From JBAWYM01 sp037143575 (GTDB lineage Bacteria; Patescibacteriota; Gracilibacteria; Peribacterales; Peribacteraceae), in the NCBI GenBank assembly GCA_037143575.1, contig JBAWYM010000007.1:1-43441 (forward strand): 43,441 bases of DNA, written 5' to 3'. The position numbers and the translations under genes are program-made. The notes under the pieces were generated by a model, which saw only the letters and a list, made by a program, of their open reading frames with translations, did no database searches and was not told where the DNA came from. This document shows, in pieces, positions 40,260-43,441 of this stretch; position 1 is the stretch's first letter; the number at the start of each line of letters is the position of its first letter.

Positions 40260-40440
40260 GACCTCCTGGCCTCGCTGTTGGCTTCGGGAGAACGTGAGGA
40301 GGTTTTCCTCATCGGGGAGAGAAATGTAGAATTGATAATGTAGAATGTAGAATTGTCGTTCATTCTACATTGTACATTCTACATTTTACATTCTCTCCGG
40401 TTCTCGAAAAACAACAGTGAGGCCAGGTCAAGGAGTATAA
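40260..40440 (-). repeat. 23S rRNA expansion hairpin in the helix 9/10 region with GAATGTA heptads
   Basis: Arms GACCTCCTGGCCTCGCTGTTG and CAACAGTGAGGCCAGGTC form an outer stem at the classical site of bacterial 23S intervening sequences (domain I, near helices 9-10). The tip is an AT-rich inverted repeat of GTAGAAT/ATTCTAC heptads (40322-40396), the same motif as before rpsM. Confidence 0.75.
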
Positions 40441-40572
40441 CCTCCAAGGGGTTTCCCCATTCGGACATTCCCGGTTATTAGCGCCTGCCTAGCGGCTCAC
40501 CGAGACTTATCGCAGCTGGCCACGTCCTTCATCGGAATACGGAGTCGAGGCATTCATGTGATGCGTATGAGT

Positions 40573-41103
40573 AACGTTTTTCCATTAATGCTGTTCACGT
40601 GCCGCAGTTCCCTTTGCAGGGAGAGAGCGAGCAGGATGTGCCCGCAATCTGCGCACGCGATATTTGTAAAGTAAGATTTTTTTCAGTTCTTTCATGTGCC
40701 TGTGCTGTGAAGGAACGGGTGAGTGGAACCGACCTGCATCGCGGATGCACCCCTCGCCCACACCTAAGCGTGAACGCTGAGTGAAACCGGGTCTCTTATC
40801 CGGCACTTGCGGGATAAAAAAAGCGGGTGGCCCGTGCACACCCGAAGTATTCGTAGGAAATCCGCGTGAACGCGGGACGAATGCTACGGGTAAGCGCGAG
40901 AAAACATAGAGCCTGCCGATTGTACTGAGGCGGAAATGGGAGTCAAGAAGAATCGATGAGCTTCTGAAAGTCTGGAGGTTTCGGCTGTTGTTCTCATCGG
41001 GACGAAGCTGGTTAGCTGGTTAGCTTTTTAGCTTTTTAGGAATGGATAAAGTGGCTCTGGATAAAGAGAATCAGCATCCCCTAACAAGCTAATAAGCTAC
41101 AAC
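40573..41103. other. 23S leader and spacer to ssb
   Basis: No gene. It carries the 23S promoter, a leader of about 330 nt whose GCGAGCA.GATGTGC segment (40627-40641) is complementary to the 23S trailer (about 35871-35890), extending the processing stem, and at 41008-41112 the TTAGCTTT heptad inverted repeat that runs into the ssb 3' end. Confidence 0.6.
40919..40946 (-). promoter_or_regulatory. Promoter of the 23S-5S operon
   Basis: TTGACT (40941-40946), 16-bp spacer, TACAAT (40919-40924) on the minus strand. The strongest sigma70-like promoter in the window, about 345 bp before the mature 23S end. Confidence 0.75.
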
Positions 41104-41505
41104 CTAAGAAGCTTTCTCAACAATAGATTCGACAGCACCAACTTCCGACGAACCTTCCGCGACTTCCCCCTCCGGCTTCGCCCCGAGCAAAATAATATTT
41201 TCCACGACAATCTCCGTCCGAAAAATCTTCGCCCCTTCCGGTGTCTCCCAGCTGCGCGTCTTCAGGTATCCCTCGATGTAGATCGGCTTCCCTTTCTTCA
41301 CCGTCTGTCCGCAGAACTCCGCGAGGCTTCCCCAGGCCACCAGGTTATGGAACTCCGCGAGACTCTGCTTCTCCCCAGCACCATCGCGCCAGGTGCGGTT
41401 GGTAGCCAAGCCAAACGTGCAGACGGACTGACCGCCCGGAGTCGCCTTGAGCTCCGGATCGCGGGTGACATTGCCGAGGAGGGTGACGCTGTTCACAGAT
41501 TTCAT
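41104..41505 (-). CDS. ssb: Single-stranded DNA-binding protein, paralogue 1
   Basis: Binds ssDNA in replication and repair. OB fold (about 1-108): SVNSVTLLGNVTRDPELKATPGG, TFGLATNRTWRD, EFHNLVAWGSLAEFCGQTVKKGKPIYIEGYLKTRSWE. The length is 133 aa with a short acidic tail, but the conserved DDDIPF-type tip that recruits partner proteins is missing (ends VEKAS). The first nine codons are duplicated at 41721-41747. The leader is C-rich (CCTACCCCCTTCCGTCC). Confidence 0.95.
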   Translation of the reverse strand: MKSVNSVTLLGNVTRDPELKATPGGQSVCTFGLATNRTWRDGAGEKQSLAEFHNLVAWGSLAEFCGQTVKKGKPIYIEGYLKTRSWETPEGAKIFRTEIVVENIILLGAKPEGEVAEGSSEVGAVESIVEKAS

Positions 41506-41567
41506 GGACGGAAGGGGGTAGGACGTAGGGGGTAGGTTTTTAAGAAAAGCTTGTCAATATGAAAGAC

Positions 41568-41747
41568 TCATGGGTCGCTGTTTATGTTCTTACAATCGTT
41601 GTAGAAACAATCCCACTCTACATATGTCGGAACATCCCACCGAAATGGATGGCCGAGAGTTCGGTAGTATTCACGCAGGAATAAAATCGCGAGAAAGCCC
41701 ATCAGAAGAAGGCCGATCCAGAGGGTGACGCTGTTGAAGGATTTCAT
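41568..41747 (-). CDS. Small membrane protein with an ssb-derived start, 59 aa
   Basis: The first nine codons (MKSFNSVTL) copy the ssb start (MKSVNSVTL; 24 of 27 bases equal). The frame then continues into an unrelated hydrophobic helix (WIGLLLMGFLAILFL) and a polar C-terminus with two cysteines. It looks like an insertion that split the ssb leader and captured its start. The residue pattern after the helix (YYRTLGHPFRWDVPTYVEWDCFY) is not random-looking, so the chimera may be expressed. Function unknown. Confidence 0.45.
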   Translation of the reverse strand: MKSFNSVTLWIGLLLMGFLAILFLREYYRTLGHPFRWDVPTYVEWDCFYNDCKNINSDP

Positions 41748-41831
41748 GTGAACATCATAAAGGTTCAACTATCCGATCGCCAGAAAGAACTGAGGATCCC
41801 TTGGTATCAATCCTCTGTTCAAGGGAGAATA

Positions 41832-42155
41832 TCAGACAACAGTGCAACATGTATCAGCACCAGGAGAAAATTCCGACACGAGTCTTTGAGGAATCTTCGG
41901 GCTCCCTCCAGAATCAAACTGTGCCGTAACAGGCTCTCCATTTCTCCTCAAAATCTGATGTGTAGCATTTCTAAACCAATCCACCGGAATACCATGGTCA
42001 AACGTTAAAATATCACCCAATCTAACCTCCGCGAATTCTGTAACAAACTCTCTTGTCCTTCCGTCTAAACAATGGAGAGTTGAAGAAGTGGAAGTGCCAG
42101 AGGAGCTAGATACAACTTCTCCTGTACGCCCCCATGGTTGATCAGTGTTGTGCAT
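41832..42155 (-). CDS. Hypothetical protein, 107 aa
   Basis: Not recognised. The N-terminus is Ser/Thr-rich (SSSSGTSTSSTLHC), followed by TREFVTEFAEVRLGDILTFDHGIPVDWFRNATHQILRRNGEP, which reads like a small folded beta domain, and a C-terminus with adjacent cysteines (TCCTVV). No signal peptide. AT-rich compared with ssb. It is in the same orientation as its neighbours. Moderate support only. Confidence 0.45.
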   Translation of the reverse strand: MHNTDQPWGRTGEVVSSSSGTSTSSTLHCLDGRTREFVTEFAEVRLGDILTFDHGIPVDWFRNATHQILRRNGEPVTAQFDSGGSPKIPQRLVSEFSPGADTCCTVV

Positions 42156-42240
42156 GAAGCGATCCTAATACCAAAATATATTCAGTCAACAATCCGTGCC
42201 ACTATTTCTCTGAAATCGATTACGCCGAAATAGCCCATCA

Positions 42241-42274
42241 ACCGTAGCTGGGGTTCATGAACCCCAGCTACGGT
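42241..42274. repeat. Perfect 34-bp palindrome downstream of ssb paralogue 2
   Basis: ACCGTAGCTGGGGTTC pairs with its complement with no unpaired loop beyond the central CATG. It begins 17 bp past the ssb stop. On the plus strand it is followed by AATGATTTTTTAC; on the minus strand no U-run follows, so it is not a standard ssb terminator. The CCGTAGCT edge resembles the elements at 73-104 and 7593-7624. Confidence 0.75.
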
Positions 42275-42291
42275 AATGATTTTTTACTTGA

Positions 42292-42687
42292 TCAGGCTGC
42301 TTCGCTTTCCTCTTCAGCATCCGCCGTTCCCTCCGCCGCCTCCGTCTCGCCGGTCTTGCGCGCGGAAAGGAGGACGAGACGTTCGACGATGATCTCCGTT
42401 CGGCTTTCGTCTTTGCCTTCCGGTGATTTCCACTTGTTGGTGTGGATGCGGCCTTCTACATAGAGCGGCTGGCCTTTCTTCACGGTCTTGCCGACGAATT
42501 CGGCGAGGGTGCTCCAGCAGATGAGCCTATGGAATTCTGCTTCTTTTTTGATCTCGCCCTGGGCGTCCTTCCACGAACGATTGGTAGCGAAGCCGATCGT
42601 GGAGAGCGGCGTGCCGGTCTTGTTCGCATGCGGCTCGGGGTCACGGGTGACGTTACCGAGGAGCGTGACGCGATTCACGTTGAACAT
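42292..42687 (-). CDS. Single-stranded DNA-binding protein, paralogue 2
   Basis: Second SSB-type OB-fold protein, 131 aa: NVNRVTLLGNVTRDPEPHANKTG, TIGFATNRSWKD, EFHRLICWSTLAEFVGKTVKKGQPLYVEGRI, TEIIVERLVLLSARK. The tail is Glu/Ala-rich (AEEESEAA) and again lacks the DDDIPF tip. It is about half identical to paralogue 1, 0.8 kb away, so an old duplication. The leader is strongly C/U-rich (TTTCTTCCCCCCATTTTTT before ATG). One of the two may serve a special role such as DNA uptake, but nothing here proves it. Confidence 0.94.
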   Translation of the reverse strand: MFNVNRVTLLGNVTRDPEPHANKTGTPLSTIGFATNRSWKDAQGEIKKEAEFHRLICWSTLAEFVGKTVKKGQPLYVEGRIHTNKWKSPEGKDESRTEIIVERLVLLSARKTGETEAAEGTADAEEESEAA

Positions 42688-42797
42688 AAAAAATGGGGGG
42701 AAGAAATACAGGGGCCTAGGCTAAAGGCTCCTGTTTCCCCTGGGAGGAGGGCTGCGAGAAGAAAAATCAGCTTGTGGTCATTTTATGGCTTCAGGAT

Positions 42798-43252
42798 AAG
42801 ATGAAACCGGTTCCATGAGGGCGTGGAACTGATTACTCTTCTTGTCTTTCCTCTGCGACGGCTGAAGACTTTGTCTCATCTTGGATACCCAATCCTACGC
42901 GCGCAGATCTCGAAACGTCTTCAAGGAGTGTTTTAATAGTTCTCTGCACCTCTGGTAAATTCTCGTCCGCAATAGCGCTTTCGATAAGTGGTCTACCGAG
43001 AGTAATCAATCGTAAAATCGAATCTAGGCTAGTTTGAGCTTTGACTGCCATCTGCCCATTTCGAAGGGCTCCTTCGGCAAGTATATCAGCGAGACCTTTA
43101 GTAACAGTATCTGACATATAAATTGGAGAAAGGCGATTATCTTTGCACAAAGAACATTGCAGTCAACACATCTGCCGACAATATTACAACCAGTTACAAT
43201 TTTGGCTTCAGCAAAAGACGAAACCGGTTCCATGAGGGCGTGGAACTGATGG
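42798..43252. repeat. Direct repeat of a 3'-UTR hairpin (42798-42831 and 43218-43252)
   Basis: About 33 bp nearly identical (GAAACCGGTTCCATGAGGGCGTGGAACTGAT), with partial similarity extending to about 50 bp. Each copy directly follows a stop codon on the minus strand and contains a GTTCCA/TGGAAC hairpin, so it may be a shared terminator. The 94-aa gene lies between the copies. Confidence 0.75.
42833..43117 (-). CDS. Hypothetical protein, 94 aa
   Basis: Not recognised. ATG 43117 opens MSDTVTKGLADILAEGALRNGQMAVKAQTSLD, continuing as amphipathic helices (LRLITLGRPLIESAIADENLPEVQRTIKTLLEDVSR) with an acidic end (AVAEERQEE). Soluble and all-helical. An in-frame ATG 11 codons upstream is less likely. 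It is bounded by copies of a 3'-UTR repeat, suggesting it arrived as an insertion behind the 53-aa gene. Confidence 0.55.
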   Translation of the reverse strand: MSDTVTKGLADILAEGALRNGQMAVKAQTSLDSILRLITLGRPLIESAIADENLPEVQRTIKTLLEDVSRSARVGLGIQDETKSSAVAEERQEE

Positions 43253-43414
43253 TCAAGAAGCGAATGCTGCCATGAATTGCCCTTTTTGATCATTCTGGAA
43301 TTGATCGAGATTCGATGATCCTACTTCCTGTGCATCCTGCTGACGTAGTTCGTCCTGAATTGAGGAGGCATTCACCCTCATCTGCCGGTGCCGTTCGATT
43401 TCGGGTGCCTGCAT
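43253..43414 (-). CDS. Hypothetical protein, 53 aa (starts inside the end repeat)
   Basis: ATG 43414 opens MQAPEIERHRQMRVNASSIQ, then DELRQQDAQEVGSSNLDQFQ and a stop at 43253. Polar, Gln/Asp/Glu-rich and probably helical or disordered. Its first nine codons and 27 bp of upstream DNA are in the 55-bp inverted end repeat, with a truncated copy at 28-78. The stop is followed at once by the 3'-UTR hairpin repeat. The upstream promoter is outside the window. Real gene status is moderate. Confidence 0.5.
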   Translation of the reverse strand: MQAPEIERHRQMRVNASSIQDELRQQDAQEVGSSNLDQFQNDQKGQFMAAFAS

Positions 43415-43441
43415 TTAAAAGAGTTTAGGGAGTTTGAATTT
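43387..43441. repeat. Terminal inverted repeat, right copy
   Basis: Exact reverse complement of 1-55. See the left copy for interpretation. Confidence 0.9.

Noticed and set aside
43024..43293. 89-codon frame containing HQFHALMEPVSS
   Set aside because: It overlaps the 53-aa and 94-aa genes, and its apparently conserved segment is simply the translated 3'-UTR hairpin repeat, which also occurs after the 94-aa gene.

Overview
Organism. The window looks like a candidate-phyla-radiation (CPR, Patescibacteria) genome, most plausibly a Peregrinibacteria/Peribacteria-type lineage. This is inference from four signs: the S10-spc-alpha ribosomal cluster has no uL30 gene between rpsE and rplO; the 23S rRNA gene carries two group I introns and large helix expansions; there is no 16S gene next to the 23S-5S pair; and there is a block of secreted proteins built from CGDG..GEQC cysteine repeats with CPR-like architecture. 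The two window ends are an exact 55-bp inverted repeat, most simply a contig-graph overlap.

Layout. (1) 1-800: end repeat, tRNA-Thr(CGU) and a small hypothetical gene. (2) 903-21927, nearly all on the minus strand: one long ribosomal cluster read right to left, rplC-D-W-B, rpsS, rplV, rpsC, rplP, rpmC, rpsQ, rplN-X-E, rpsN-H, rplF-R, rpsE, then an inserted accessory island (DJ-1/PfpI protein, lipoprotein, and on the plus strand an SLH+CAP secreted protein), then rplO, secY, a tiny membrane protein, adk, map, a hypothetical, infA, rpmJ, rpsM-K-D, rpoA, rplQ-M, rpsI. (3) 22174-25651: receiver-like protein, lysyl-tRNA synthetase fused to a DUF2000 (PTH2-like fold) domain, HD-domain protein. (4) 25773-31280: three-gene minus-strand operon of secreted or anchored cysteine-rich proteins. 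(5) 31471-35439: beta-CASP metallo-beta-lactamase nuclease, small hypotheticals, an RsuA/RluB pseudouridine synthase and a CsaA-like tRNA-binding protein. (6) 35698-40950, minus: promoter, 23S rRNA with introns at E. coli positions 1917 (LAGLIDADG endonuclease) and 1951 plus two expansion hairpins, then 5S rRNA. (7) 41104-43414: two ssb paralogues among small hypotheticals.

What stands out. First, start codons are almost never preceded by a Shine-Dalgarno sequence; they follow C/U-rich tracts, often in 7-nt steps (ATTCTCC, ACTTTCC, AGCTCAA), frequently behind a small GCGGGA-N4/5-TCCCGC hairpin. Second, fragments of gene ends are repeatedly duplicated beside palindromic insertions (adk, rluB, ssb, 5S, tRNA-Thr, the gene at the right end, possibly the nuclease gene), always leaving one intact copy. 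This looks like an insertion process with 14-55 bp target duplications, sometimes carrying a small gene. Third, the same heptad and hairpin repeats have entered 23S rRNA helices and the group I intron. Together these form a genome-shaping repeat system that I do not recognise as described.

How the genes work together. Most of the window is translation machinery: ribosomal proteins, rRNA, initiation factor, tRNA synthetase, N-terminal methionine removal, rRNA modification and the Sec translocase. Around it sit surface proteins that would leave through Sec.
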